A stretch of DNA of 64,000 bases from Clostridium ihumii AP5 (lineage in GTDB: Bacteria; Bacillota; Clostridia; Clostridiales; Clostridiaceae). Both the position numbers and the translations under genes were made by a program. Shown piece after piece: positions 28,096 through 36,600 of this stretch; positions within the stretch are counted from its first letter, which is position 1; each line of letters begins with the position of its first letter. The stretch lies in contig NZ_CCAT010000083.1 in the NCBI RefSeq assembly GCF_000612845.1, positions 248,001 through 312,000 of the forward strand, given 5' to 3'. Below the pieces are notes generated by a model, which ran no database searches, was not told the DNA's origin, and worked only from the letters and a program-made list of their open reading frames with translations.

Positions 28096-28173
28096 AAAAC
28101 AAAGTATTTAAGAGCAAAAAAGTTTAAAATAAAGCATAGTAAGAATAATTTGAAATAGGGATAAAAAACCATG

Positions 28174-28202
28174 TTGACAATTAAAGTGATTTTTTGTAAG
28201 AT
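28174..28202 (+). promoter_or_regulatory. Promoter of the tRNA operon
   Basis: TTGACA (28174-28179), 17-base spacer, TAAGAT (28197-28202), 28 bases before the first tRNA. Confidence 0.75.
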
Positions 28203-28229
28203 ATAAATGTACTCAATGACGTACGAAAT

Positions 28230-28305
28230 GGTCGCATAGCTCAGCTGGGAGAGCATCTGCCTTACAAGCAGAGGGTCACAGGTTCGAACCCTGTTGTGAC
28301 CACCA
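28230..28305 (+). tRNA. tRNA-Val (anticodon TAC)
   Basis: Seven-base acceptor stem 28230-28236 / 28295-28301, D-arm AGCTCAGCTGGGAGAGC, anticodon loop CTTACAA giving TAC, T-loop GGTTCGAACC, and encoded CCA at 28303-28305. First of five clustered tRNAs. Confidence 0.97.
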
Positions 28306-28312
28306 ATAATAT

Positions 28313-28389
28313 GGCCTAGTGGCTCAGTTGGTTAGAGTACCGGCCTGTCACGCCGGGGGTCGAGGGTTCGAGTCCCTTCTAGGTCGCCA
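28313..28389 (+). tRNA. tRNA-Asp (anticodon GTC)
   Basis: Acceptor stem 28313-28319 / 28379-28385, anticodon loop CTGTCAC giving GTC, T-arm GGGTTCGAGTCCC, discriminator G, encoded CCA 28387-28389. Confidence 0.97.
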
Positions 28390-28397
28390 TAATTTTA

Positions 28398-28473
<76 letters not shown>

Positions 28474-28495
28474 AAATTATATATGGTATTAAAAT

Positions 28496-28570
28496 GCGGG
28501 AGTGGCTCAGTGGTAGAGCGTCACCTTGCCAAGGTGAACGTCGCGAGTTCGAATCTCGTCTTCCGCTCCA
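28496..28570 (+). tRNA. tRNA-Gly (anticodon GCC)
   Basis: Acceptor stem 28496-28502 / 28560-28566, D-arm GGCTCAGTGGTAGAGC, anticodon GCC in loop TTGCCAA, T-loop AGTTCGAATC, encoded CCA 28568-28570. Confidence 0.97.
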
Positions 28571-28574
28571 ATAT

Positions 28575-28648
28575 GGCGCTATAGCCAAGTGGTAAGGCAG
28601 AGGCCTGCAAAGCCTTTATCCCCAGTTCAAATCTGGGTGGCGCCTCCA
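28575..28648 (+). tRNA. tRNA-Cys (anticodon GCA)
   Basis: Acceptor stem 28575-28581 / 28638-28644, anticodon GCA in loop CTGCAAA, T-loop AGTTCAAATCT, discriminator T, encoded CCA 28646-28648. Confidence 0.96.
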
Positions 28649-28649
28649 T

Positions 28650-28682
28650 AAACTCACTATAATTATTATAGTGAGTTTTTTT
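28650..28682 (+). terminator. Terminator of the tRNA operon
   Basis: 13-bp stem (28650-28662 / 28666-28678), TTA loop, then seven T. Confidence 0.9.
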
Positions 28683-28990
28683 GTGCATAAATTTAGATTT
28701 TAATGAGATTGAGCTTGTAAAAAATGACATCTTGTTAATCAATGTATTTGTAAATTTATTCCGTAAAATAAAAAATAAACATAAAAATATCATAATAACT
28801 GAAAAAAATAAACATAAAAAATTTTAAAGTAAAAATTAATAGTATAAAGTCGAAGTTAATTTTTAACAAATATACTATTAGTAAAATATAATAAATTAAG
28901 TAGTGAAACATGAGTTTCATAGAATTCAAAGTTGAATTTTTGAAAGTAATTATTCGAGTAGATCAGGGTGAATTTCATTATTTTAATAAT
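28683..28990. other. Spacer downstream of the tRNA operon
   Basis: 308 bases of AT-rich DNA between the tRNA terminator and the 3' end of a minus-strand gene. It contains small inverted repeats (for example GAAAC/GTTTC near 28905-28918) but nothing I can assign. Confidence 0.4.
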
Positions 28991-29695
28991 TTATATATCT
29001 AAGAAAAAAATACTACCTCTATCGATCAATTTACCTTCATTTAAATATATTGGAGTTATTTTATATTTACATAAGAAATTTAATACCTCATCTTTATATT
29101 TATAATAATCTAAAGAACCATAAAACACTATGGAGTTTTTATTAAATAGCCCACAAGTTCCACCTATGAAACCATAGTCTAATCCAGGTAAAGTGATATC
29201 TCCAGGAGGTAATAAAAGTACATCTATATCAGTATTTAAAAGTGCTTTATGTATAGATGTATCGCTGGTAATTATTGCATTGTCGTTTAAAATTGCAGTG
29301 GAGCATTTAGTGTATCCTTGTTTAACGTGTATTAAATTTTTGTTAGTCACAAAAGATAATAGTTTCTTATCTGTGAATTTTAAATTATGTACAAAATAAT
29401 TTTTTAAATTTAATGCATTTAAGGATATATCATAAGGATAGTTAGTTTTGAGACTATTCTCTGATAATATACAATTTAAATTAAATGTTTTTAATAAATG
29501 TATAAAGTTTATATCTATGTCTTTGTCCAATATTAATGTATCATTTGAAATGACATGAAGAGACATGTCGGGATGTCCACAAACTGCCTTGTATAGAGTG
29601 TTATTTATTGGACATTTTATAATTTTACAATTAAGCTTTGATAAATTTAGATACTCTGAGTCTGATATTCTAGGATCAACTAATGCTATTTTCAA
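28991..29695 (-). CDS. DUF6873-like protein (possible guanidine-modifying-enzyme fold)
   Basis: 234 residues. It resembles a clostridial family recalled as DUF6873, thought to share the amidinotransferase-like (GME) fold. Conserved-looking points are CGHPDMSLHVI (His-Asp pair near residues 40-43), the NAL-LKNYFVHNLKF segment, QGYTKCSTAI with a Cys near residue 134, DVLLLPPGDITLPGLDYGFIGGTCG, and a C-terminal LIDRGSIFFL. His, Asp and Cys at such positions are compatible with a GME-type active site, but the catalytic activity is unknown. The protein is cytoplasmic with no signal or membrane segment. ATG 29695 is preceded by AAGGAGG. The gene is monocistronic on the minus strand, divergent from ytxC. 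Confidence 0.6.
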   Translation of the reverse strand: MKIALVDPRISDSEYLNLSKLNCKIIKCPINNTLYKAVCGHPDMSLHVISNDTLILDKDIDINFIHLLKTFNLNCILSENSLKTNYPYDISLNALNLKNYFVHNLKFTDKKLLSFVTNKNLIHVKQGYTKCSTAILNDNAIITSDTSIHKALLNTDIDVLLLPPGDITLPGLDYGFIGGTCGLFNKNSIVFYGSLDYYKYKDEVLNFLCKYKITPIYLNEGKLIDRGSIFFLDI

Positions 29696-29922
29696 AATAG
29701 TACCTCCTTAAGGTTGAAATTGGATGTTAAACCTGTAGTTTCTATGTATATATATTTAAGAATTTGTGTCGAAAATTGTTAAAATTATTAATGTATATCA
29801 ATTTATATAATAAGCATAATAAGAAAGAAATATATTTTACCATGATAGCACTTACAAAAGTTTTTAACAAGTTTATAGCTTTTATAGTGAGGTATTCACC
29901 ATACTAAAAAGGAGTGAGCTAT

Positions 29923-30822
29923 ATGTTGCTGTTAACATTAATAAAAGATGATACTAGAGAATATTTAATAGAGTCAATAAGGGAAGCAAGAGAATATTTT
30001 AAAGTGAAGAATGTAAAGGTAGGGATTTCAGAAAGTATAGAAAATAAGCATCATATAATAAAAATTTATTGTGATGATGTAAATTATGATGATAGATTTA
30101 GAAAAATGTTTAATCTTTATATAGGAAATATACTATTTAAAGAACTTGTTGATGAATTTTGTTCAAACAATATAAACAAATATCTTACTGAAAATTATTA
30201 TTTTTTAAGGTATGAAGATATAATAGAAATTAGAAAAAATGTTGAAAGTGTAATGCAAAAAGAAAATAGCTCTATGGATGAGCACATGATATATTATATG
30301 AATAGGAAAAATGATATAATAGATGAAATTGTTGAGTTTATAGAAGAAAATGAAGTTATAAATATAAATGGTTTTATTACTTTTAGAATGAAGCAATTCA
30401 TAAGTCAATTGGAAGGCATCTTAGAAAAAATAGTTGAAAAGTTTATGGTAGAAAAAGAATATGATGAATTTATAAAGCTTTTAAAATATTTTATAGATGT
30501 TCAGGAAAGCAAAATAGATGAGGTTCATATTATAATAAACAATGAAGGAAAATATGCGGTTGTTGATAAATTTGGAAATGATATTCTTCAAAATCTTATT
30601 AGTGAATTATATGATGGAAATGCAAACATTCAAGTTACTATGGAGGATTTGATTATAAGTGGACTTATAACAACAGCACCGAAAAAACTTATAATTCATT
30701 GTGTGGATAACTGCCAAAACAAAGAGATTATAGAAACTATAAAAAAAGTATTTGGAGATAGGTTGAATTTTTGTAATGAATGTATAAGATGTAAGCAAAT
30801 AAAAAGTATAAATAAAATATAA
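29923..30822 (+). CDS. ytxC: Sporulation protein YtxC family
   Basis: 299 residues matching the YtxC family: an N-terminal alpha/beta region, a long helical middle (RNDIIDEIVEFIEENEVININGFITFRMKQF) and a C-terminal domain that alternates strands and helices, closing with the Cys pattern CVDNCQNK ... CNECIRCKQI. YtxC is known only as a putative sporulation protein; its molecular role is undetermined. Its place just upstream of infC-rpmI-rplT is where clostridial genomes often carry it, although thrS, which often sits between, is absent here. Start ATG 29923, 8 bases after AAGGAG; the in-frame GTG at 29914 overlaps the ribosome site. Confidence 0.75.
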   Translation: MLLLTLIKDDTREYLIESIREAREYFKVKNVKVGISESIENKHHIIKIYCDDVNYDDRFRKMFNLYIGNILFKELVDEFCSNNINKYLTENYYFLRYEDIIEIRKNVESVMQKENSSMDEHMIYYMNRKNDIIDEIVEFIEENEVININGFITFRMKQFISQLEGILEKIVEKFMVEKEYDEFIKLLKYFIDVQESKIDEVHIIINNEGKYAVVDKFGNDILQNLISELYDGNANIQVTMEDLIISGLITTAPKKLIIHCVDNCQNKEIIETIKKVFGDRLNFCNECIRCKQIKSINKI

Positions 30823-30830
30823 AAATATAG

Positions 30831-30859
30831 TTGACAACAATGCAAAAGTATATTAAAAT
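30831..30859 (+). promoter_or_regulatory. Promoter of infC-rpmI-rplT
   Basis: TTGACA (30831-30836), exact 17-base spacer, TAAAAT (30854-30859). Transcription would start near 30866, giving a leader of about 200 bases before infC. Confidence 0.8.
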
Positions 30860-30865
30860 GAAAAA

Positions 30866-31000
30866 GGTTTGAAAAATAAATATAAAGTTACTTTTGAAGT
30901 AGAAACAGCCGTTTCTCACCTTGCAGCATTGCTAGAAAGGTTTACTGTAATGACTAATAATGAGTGATTGATACAGTAGGACGGCTATGCCGTCCTTTTT
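30866..31000 (+). promoter_or_regulatory. infC leader with terminator and competing pairing (L20-type attenuator candidate)
   Basis: The leader contains a strong terminator: AGGACGGC (30978-30985) with GCCGTCCT (30989-30996) and a run of T. Upstream, AGCCGT (30907-30912) can pair instead with ACGGCT (30981-30986), which would break the terminator. TACTGTA (30943-30949) pairs with TACAGTA (30972-30978), bringing these parts together. Ribosomal protein L20 represses this operon through its leader in other Firmicutes; whether this RNA belongs to that class cannot be settled from the sequence alone. Confidence 0.7.
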
Positions 31001-31065
31001 ATTTTAAATAAATTTCGAAAGTATATTTTTATATATTTTATATAATACACCAGGAGGTGAAAATT

Positions 31066-31584
31066 ATTAGTAAAAATAAAGACTTCATGATGAATGAAGA
31101 AATAAGAGCTAAAGAAATAAGAGTTATAGGTGATGATGGTGAGCAATTAGGCATTTTGCTTACTAAAGATGCTTTAAACCTTGCAGAAGAAAAGGAAATG
31201 GATTTGGTTGTAATATCACCAAATGCGACTCCGCCAGTATGCAAAATAATGGATTTCGGTAAATATGTTTATGAACAACAGAAAAAAGAAAAAGAAGCTA
31301 AGAAAAAGCAAAAAGTAATAAACATTAAAGAAATCAGATTAAGTGCTACTATAGAAGACCATGATATAACTATCAAATCTAACAATGCTAGAAAGTTTTT
31401 ATTAGATGGAGACAAAGTAAAGGTTACTGTAAGATTTAGAGGTAGAGAGATAGAAAATTCAAAAGTAGGTCATAAGATATTAAACTCTTTTGTTGAAAAG
31501 TTAGGCGATGATTGTGTTGTAGAAAAGCCTGCTAAACAAGAGGGTAGAAATATGATATTAATATTAGCTCCAAAAAGAGCATAA
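31066..31584 (+). CDS. infC: Translation initiation factor IF-3 (probable ATT start)
   Basis: 172 residues. The N-terminal domain has [21 protein letters not shown], a Lys-rich linker helix ([14 protein letters not shown]) follows, and the C-terminal domain contains [14 protein letters not shown] and RFRGREI. IF-3 binds the 30S subunit and discriminates start codons. AGGAGG at 31052-31057 lies 8 bases before ATT 31066 (product ISKNKDF, with the first residue read as Met). The GTG at 31057 overlaps the ribosome site and is unlikely. An AUU start is the known autoregulatory device of infC in other bacteria. ATT 31063 is a close alternative. First gene of infC-rpmI-rplT. Confidence 0.93.
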   Translation: MSKNKDFMMNEEIRAKEIRVIGDDGEQLGILLTKDALNLAEEKEMDLVVISPNATPPVCKIMDFGKYVYEQQKKEKEAKKKQKVINIKEIRLSATIEDHDITIKSNNARKFLLDGDKVKVTVRFRGREIENSKVGHKILNSFVEKLGDDCVVEKPAKQEGRNMILILAPKRA

Positions 31585-31606
31585 ACACTGAGAGGAGGAA
31601 TCTATT

Positions 31607-31804
31607 ATGCCAAAAATGAAAACTCATAGAGGTGCAGCTAAAAGATTTAAAAAAACAGGAACAGGTAAGTTAAAAAGAGCTAAAGCTTTCAAAAGCCATA
31701 TATTAACTAAGAAAAGTTCAAAAACTAAGAGAAATCTTAGAAAAGCGGGATACGTTGCAACTGCTCAAGAAAAAGCAATGAAGAAACTATTACCATATTT
31801 ATAA
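31607..31804 (+). CDS. rpmI: 50S ribosomal protein L35
   Basis: 65 residues, full L35 length. Opening [20 protein letters not shown] is the L35 signature, with a very basic body ([15 protein letters not shown]). AGAGGAGG precedes ATG 31607. It lies between infC and rplT with gaps of 22 and 18 bases. Confidence 0.98.
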   Translation: MPKMKTHRGAAKRFKKTGTGKLKRAKAFKSHILTKKSSKTKRNLRKAGYVATAQEKAMKKLLPYL

Positions 31805-31822
31805 TTTTAGGAGGTATTTTAA

Positions 31823-32182
31823 ATGGCAAGAGTAAAGAGAGCTGTCAACGCTCGTAAAAAACATAAAAAGATATTAAAACTTGCAAAAGGATACTACGGT
31901 GGAAAAAGCAAGTTATACAAAACAGCTAATGAATCAGTTATAAGAGCTTTAAGAAATGCATATGTAGGAAGAAAATTAAAGAAAAGAGACTTCAGAAAAC
32001 TTTGGATAGCAAGAATAAATGCTGCTACAAGAATGAATGGACTTTCTTATTCAAGATTTATGAATGGAATGAAGCTTGCTGGAGTAGAAGTTAATAGAAA
32101 AATGCTTTCAGAAATAGCTATCAATGATCCAAAAGCATTTGCTGAATTAGTAGAAGTAGCTAAAAAACAATTAGAAGCTTAA
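31823..32182 (+). CDS. rplT: 50S ribosomal protein L20
   Basis: 119 residues. Signatures are [20 protein letters not shown], the [16 protein letters not shown] block and [18 protein letters not shown]. It binds 23S rRNA early in assembly and is the likely feedback regulator of this operon through the leader. AGGAGG precedes ATG 31823. A strong terminator follows. Confidence 0.98.
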   Translation: MARVKRAVNARKKHKKILKLAKGYYGGKSKLYKTANESVIRALRNAYVGRKLKKRDFRKLWIARINAATRMNGLSYSRFMNGMKLAGVEVNRKMLSEIAINDPKAFAELVEVAKKQLEA

Positions 32183-32198
32183 TTAAATATAAGTACAT

Positions 32199-32225
32199 AA
32201 AAATGTAGCCTAAGGCTACATTTTT
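32199..32225 (+). terminator. Terminator of infC-rpmI-rplT
   Basis: 12-bp perfect stem (32199-32210 / 32214-32225), TAA loop, T-run. Confidence 0.92.
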
Positions 32226-32334
32226 ATGCTTTATAATTATTTTTATAAATAATAGGGGAATACTATAATATGTTGATAAAAAAGTATATAATATACAGTA
32301 TATTGAGATAGTATAAGGATTTGAGGTGTCTTAA

Positions 32335-33702
32335 ATGCAATTGAGAGTGAGAGATGTTTTAAAGAATAAGGATTTTACTCCTGTGCAAATACTTGCAATA
32401 GGATATGCAAGTATAATATTTTTAGGGGCTGTATTATTAACATTACCTATATCTAGTAAAAATGGAAATGCAACACCGTTTTTAGATTCGTTATTTACGT
32501 CTACTTCGGCAGTATGCGTTACGGGGTTGGTTACCGTAGATACAGGTACATATTGGAGTTATTTTGGTAAAACTATTATAATGCTCTTAATACAAGTTGG
32601 AGGATTAGGATTTATGGCTTTTGCTACAATGTTATCATTAATAGCTGGAAAAAAGATAACATTAAGACAAAGATTAATTATGCAAGAATCTATGAATTCT
32701 TCTTCATTACAAGGAATTGTAAAATTAGCCAAATATATATTATTGTTTACATTTTCTATAGAAGGATTAGGAGCATTATTATTAAGTACTCAATTTATAC
32801 CTATTTTTGGTCCAATAAAGGGTATTTATTATAGTGTATTTCATGCAGTATCTGCATTTTGTAATGCTGGATTTGATTTGATGGGGAATTATTCAAGTCT
32901 TATTGGATACTCAGGAAATGTTGTTATTATAATAACTATTTCTGCACTTATAGTTATTGGAGGTCTTGGATTTATTGTATGGAATGAAATATACACTTAT
33001 AAAGTAAGAAAAAGATTATCTTTACATAGTAAAGTTGTAATATCAATGACTACTTTTTTAATATTAGGTGGAACAGTTTTATTCTTTATATTTGAGTATT
33101 CAAATCCTGGAACTATGAAGGCAATGGGATTAAAGGAAAGATTATTATCTTCTCTTTTTGCATCTGTAAGTCCTAGAACTGCTGGATTTAATTCAATTGA
33201 TTTATCAAAACTTACAGTTCCATCAATATTTTTAATGATTATACTAATGTTTATAGGTGGTTCACCAGGTTCTACTGCTGGTGGAATTAAAACTTCAACA
33301 GCTGGAATTTTATATATGACAGTAAAATCTATAATAAATGGAAGAGAAGATACTGAAATATTCAAAAAGAGAGTTAATAAAGATATAGTTTATAAATCTT
33401 TTGCGATAACAATTATTGCACTTGGGGTTTTATTTACAGTAACTGTATTATTGGCAATAACTCAATCAGCTAGTGGAGAGCCTTTTGAATCTTATGTATT
33501 TGAAGCTGCGTCAGCACTTGGTACAGTTGGAAGTACATTAGGATTGACACAAAAATTGAATTCTATCGGGAAAATCATTATAATATTAACAATGTATGCT
33601 GGTAGAGTAGGTGCATTAACATTAATTTTAGCTATTGCTATTAACAAGAAAAAGAAAAATTTATCAATAAAATATCCAGAGGATAAAATATTAGTTGGGT
33701 AA
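32335..33702 (+). CDS. ktrB: KtrB/TrkH-family potassium channel subunit
   Basis: 455-residue membrane protein with four M1-P-M2 repeats. The selectivity-filter segments each keep the central Gly: TSAVCVTGLVTVD, VSAFCNAGFDLM, VSPRTAGFNSID and ALGTVGSTLGL. KtrB forms the ion-conducting dimer in the cytoplasmic membrane for K+ (often Na+-dependent) uptake. Its regulator ktrA follows directly, confirming a Ktr/Trk system. GAGGTG precedes ATG 32335. TrkH of Trk systems is the alternative name; about 450 residues and pairing with a single small RCK protein favour Ktr. Confidence 0.92.
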   Translation: MQLRVRDVLKNKDFTPVQILAIGYASIIFLGAVLLTLPISSKNGNATPFLDSLFTSTSAVCVTGLVTVDTGTYWSYFGKTIIMLLIQVGGLGFMAFATMLSLIAGKKITLRQRLIMQESMNSSSLQGIVKLAKYILLFTFSIEGLGALLLSTQFIPIFGPIKGIYYSVFHAVSAFCNAGFDLMGNYSSLIGYSGNVVIIITISALIVIGGLGFIVWNEIYTYKVRKRLSLHSKVVISMTTFLILGGTVLFFIFEYSNPGTMKAMGLKERLLSSLFASVSPRTAGFNSIDLSKLTVPSIFLMIILMFIGGSPGSTAGGIKTSTAGILYMTVKSIINGREDTEIFKKRVNKDIVYKSFAITIIALGVLFTVTVLLAITQSASGEPFESYVFEAASALGTVGSTLGLTQKLNSIGKIIIILTMYAGRVGALTLILAIAINKKKKNLSIKYPEDKILVG

Positions 33703-33714
33703 AGGGTGAATAAA

Positions 33715-34374
33715 ATGAGCAAAAAACAATTTATTGTAATAGGATTAGGTAGATTTGGAACATCTGTTGCACAAACACTATACTCATTAGGAAATGATGT
33801 ATTAGCTGTAGATAAGGATGAAGATGTAATACAGAATATTGCAGATAAGGTAACTCATGCAGTTCAAGTAGATGCAAATGATGAATATAGTTTAAGAGCA
33901 CTTGGAATTAGTAACTTTGATGTTGCAATAATAAGTATAGGATCAGATGTTCAAGCTAGTATATTATCAACATTACTTGTAAAAGAGTTAGGTGTTAAAC
34001 ATATAATAACTAAAGCTAATGATGCACTGCATGCAAAGGTACTTTACAAAATAGGTGCTAATAGAGTTATATTCCCAGAAAGAGATATGGGAGTTAGAGT
34101 AGCACATAATTTATGTTCATCTAATATATTAGATTATATAGAATTATCACCAGATTTTAGTATTGCAGAAATTGCAAGCTTAGAAGCATGGTATGGTAAA
34201 TCATTAAAAGAACTTAACTTAAGAGCTGAGTATGGAATTAATGTAATGGCAATAAAATCTAATAATGAAATTAATGTAGCGCCTTCAGCAGATGAAGTTA
34301 TTTCAAATGGTGATGTAATAGTAGCTATAGGAGATACAAAAGAATTGAACAATTTAGAAAAACAATCTAGATAG
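33715..34374 (+). CDS. ktrA: Potassium uptake regulatory subunit KtrA (RCK protein)
   Basis: 219 residues. The N-terminal RCK_N Rossmann fold has GLGRFG (10-15) and the acidic end VDKDEDV that binds NAD/ATP-type nucleotides. The C-terminal RCK_C domain (from about residue 135) includes SLEAWYGKSLKELNLRAEYGINVMAI. It forms the octameric gating ring below KtrB. RCK_C domains of this type bind c-di-AMP in Gram-positives, which closes the channel. I chose ATG 33715, 8 bases after AAAGGG; the in-frame GTG at 33706 overlaps that site. It starts 12 bases after ktrB, so the two are one operon. Confidence 0.92.
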   Translation: MSKKQFIVIGLGRFGTSVAQTLYSLGNDVLAVDKDEDVIQNIADKVTHAVQVDANDEYSLRALGISNFDVAIISIGSDVQASILSTLLVKELGVKHIITKANDALHAKVLYKIGANRVIFPERDMGVRVAHNLCSSNILDYIELSPDFSIAEIASLEAWYGKSLKELNLRAEYGINVMAIKSNNEINVAPSADEVISNGDVIVAIGDTKELNNLEKQSR

Positions 34375-34385
34375 GAGATTAAGAT

Positions 34386-35174
34386 TTGCAGTATATTACA
34401 AGTAAAGAAAATTCTTTGATAAAAAATGTTAAAAAATTAAAAGAAAAAAAACATAGAGTAAAAGAAGGTTTGTTTTTAATTGAAGGGTTTAGATTTATAG
34501 AAGAAGCAATAAAATCTTCATATAATGTGAAATATATATTTATTGATGAAAGTTCTCCTAGTGAGCTTTATGATAAATATATAAAAAAATATAATCTTAA
34601 TGATTCTACATACATGGTAAGCAAAAACATATTCAATGCTATTGCTAGCACAGAAACTCCACAAGGTTCAGTTGCTGTAATTGAGGATAAAAAGCTACCA
34701 GTAGTAGATTGCGAAGGTTTTTATGTATTAGTAGATAAAGTTCAAGATCCAGGAAATTTAGGCACAATAATAAGAACTGCACATGCATCTGGAAGCTTAG
34801 GTATAATAATGACTAAAGGGACTGTAGATATATATAATGAAAAGACTTTAAGATCAACAATGGGTTCAATATTTAATATACCAATAATAGAGGATAAGGA
34901 TTTATCTTTTGTTAATGAGTTAAGAAATAAAGGATTTAAAGTTATAACTAGTTCTTTAGATACGGAAAATAACTTTTATGATGTAGATTTGAGTGGAAAA
35001 GTTATAATATCTGTTGGTAATGAGGGAAACGGTATTAGTGAAGAAATTTATAATATTTCAGATGAAAAGGTGAAAATACCTATGCCAGGTGGTGCTGAGT
35101 CATTAAATGTATCAGTTGCATCTGCAATAATGATGTATGAAGTAGTAAGGCAAAATGATATTAAAGTAAAATAG
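34386..35174 (+). CDS. SpoU/TrmH-family RNA 2'-O-methyltransferase
   Basis: 262 residues. The N-terminal substrate-binding domain (ITSKENSLIKNVKKLKEKKHR ... FLIEGFRFIEEA) precedes a SPOUT catalytic domain with the three family motifs: DKVQDPGNLGTIIRTA, ISVGNEGNGIS and IPMPGGAESLNVSVASAI. Its target is probably 23S rRNA (like B. subtilis YsgA, which also lies upstream of pheS), but this is not provable here. The start is TTG 34386 with TAGGAG upstream. It lies 11 bases after ktrA, and the pheS T-box leader follows. Confidence 0.88.
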   Translation: MQYITSKENSLIKNVKKLKEKKHRVKEGLFLIEGFRFIEEAIKSSYNVKYIFIDESSPSELYDKYIKKYNLNDSTYMVSKNIFNAIASTETPQGSVAVIEDKKLPVVDCEGFYVLVDKVQDPGNLGTIIRTAHASGSLGIIMTKGTVDIYNEKTLRSTMGSIFNIPIIEDKDLSFVNELRNKGFKVITSSLDTENNFYDVDLSGKVIISVGNEGNGISEEIYNISDEKVKIPMPGGAESLNVSVASAIMMYEVVRQNDIKVK

Positions 35175-35177
35175 ATA

Positions 35178-35206
35178 TTGAATTTGAAAATAAATATATG
35201 TATAAT
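35178..35206 (+). promoter_or_regulatory. Promoter of the pheST operon
   Basis: TTGAAT (35178-35183), 17-base spacer, TATAAT (35201-35206). Confidence 0.75.
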
Positions 35207-35212
35207 AAAATT

Positions 35213-35502
35213 TATATTGAGAATTAAATATTTTAAACTATGAAAGAGAAAAGTAAATATAAAATACATACAGGGAATAAAAATCATAGACTGAGAATTT
35301 TTAAATGAAGATTTTATATTGAAGTTCACTCTGGAGTTCTAACAGTGAAATTAAGACACAAAAAATAATTTGATAGTTTTAGTCTTTATAAGTAGTTGTT
35401 AGCGAGTAAAATCGATAAATTTTAACTAAGAGGAGCTTATTTTAAGTTCAATTAGGGTGGTACCGCGGATATATCCGTCCCTTCTATGGGATGGATTTTT
35501 TT
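35213..35502 (+). promoter_or_regulatory. T-box riboswitch, phenylalanine-specific (pheS leader)
   Basis: T-box core AGGGTGGTACCGCG at 35454-35467 is followed by the terminator ATCCGTCCC (35473-35481) / GGGATGGAT (35488-35496) plus T-run. In stem I, AGTA at about 35252-35255, the ACTGAGAA terminal region, and the specifier loop GAAGTTCACT with codon TTC (35325-35327) match the tRNA-Phe anticodon GAA. Uncharged tRNA-Phe should bind the T-box, stabilise the antiterminator and switch on pheST. Confidence 0.93.
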
Positions 35503-35558
35503 ATTTGTAAAATTTTAAAATTATAAAATAAATGTTTAAGAAGGGAGTCACAGAAATA

Positions 35559-36578
35559 ATGAAAGAAAAATTAGAAGCAATTAAAGAAACCGCATTAAAA
35601 GAAATTGAAGCAGTTTCAGAAAAAGCAAGTCTTGAAGATATCAGAGTTAGATATTTAGGAAAAAAAGGTGAGCTTACTCAAATCCTAAGAGGAATGGGGG
35701 CTTTGTCATCAGAGGAAAGACCTATAGTTGGAAAACTTGCAAATGAAGTTAGAAGTGCTATAGAAGAAGAAATAGAAAAAATATCTAATGATATAAAAGA
35801 GAAGGAAAAGAAAGAAAGACTTAAAAGTGAGGTTATAGATATATCTATGCCAGGTAAAAAGCAAACAATAGGAAAAAGACATCCTATAGATTTAACACTT
35901 GAGCATATAAAGGATATATTCTTATCAATGGGATTTTCTGTTGAAGAAGGACCAGAAGTTGAAAAAGATTATTATAACTTTGAAGCATTAAATATACCAA
36001 AGGATCACCCAGCTAGAGGGGAACAAGATACTTTTTATATTAATGATAACTTAGTATTAAGAACTCAAACATCACCAATACAAATTAGAACTATGGAAAA
36101 TCAGAAACCACCAATAAAAATGATTGCACCAGGAAAGGTTTATCGTTCAGATGCTGTAGATGCAACACATTCACCTATATTTTATCAAGTAGAAGGATTG
36201 GTTATAGATAAGGGAATAACTTTTGCAGATTTAAAAGGAACATTAGATTTATTTACTAAAAAAATGTTTGGAGATAATGTAAAAACTAAATTTAGACCAC
36301 ATCATTTCCCATTTACAGAACCTTCAGCAGAAATGGATGCAACATGTTTTGTTTGTAACGGTGAAGGATGCAGAGTTTGTAAGGGTGAAGGATGGATTGA
36401 AATATTAGGATGCGGAATGGTACATCCAGATGTTTTAAGAAATTGTGGAATAGATCCAGAAGTATATAGTGGATTTGCTTTTGGATTTGGATTAGATAGA
36501 ATGGTTATGCAAAAATATGCAATTGATGATATAAGATTACTATATGAAAGTGATATGAGATTTTTAGATCAATTCTAG
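35559..36578 (+). CDS. pheS: Phenylalanyl-tRNA synthetase alpha subunit
   Basis: 339 residues. The N-terminal coiled coil (about 1-85) binds tRNA. Class II catalytic blocks are [24 protein letters not shown] (motif 2 area), [15 protein letters not shown] and GFGLDRMVM (motif 3). [13 protein letters not shown] Cys cluster sits in the catalytic domain, as in many bacterial PheS. I chose ATG 35559 with AAGGGAG 11 bases upstream; an ATG at 35532 has no ribosome site and adds nine atypical residues. The gene is controlled by the upstream T-box and followed by pheT after 22 bases. Confidence 0.97.
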   Translation: MKEKLEAIKETALKEIEAVSEKASLEDIRVRYLGKKGELTQILRGMGALSSEERPIVGKLANEVRSAIEEEIEKISNDIKEKEKKERLKSEVIDISMPGKKQTIGKRHPIDLTLEHIKDIFLSMGFSVEEGPEVEKDYYNFEALNIPKDHPARGEQDTFYINDNLVLRTQTSPIQIRTMENQKPPIKMIAPGKVYRSDAVDATHSPIFYQVEGLVIDKGITFADLKGTLDLFTKKMFGDNVKTKFRPHHFPFTEPSAEMDATCFVCNGEGCRVCKGEGWIEILGCGMVHPDVLRNCGIDPEVYSGFAFGFGLDRMVMQKYAIDDIRLLYESDMRFLDQF

Positions 36579-36600
36579 TAAGAGTATAGGAGGAAGAAAG

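Noticed and set aside
28521-28793. 90-codon minus-strand reading frame (MEAPPRFELGIKALQASALPLGYSAILERK-type product)
   Set aside because: Antisense to the tRNA-Gly and tRNA-Cys genes; a well-known false protein produced by translating tRNA complements.
29696-31065. thrS expected between ytxC and infC
   Set aside because: Only the ytxC gene and the infC leader are present; no synthetase sequence in the window.
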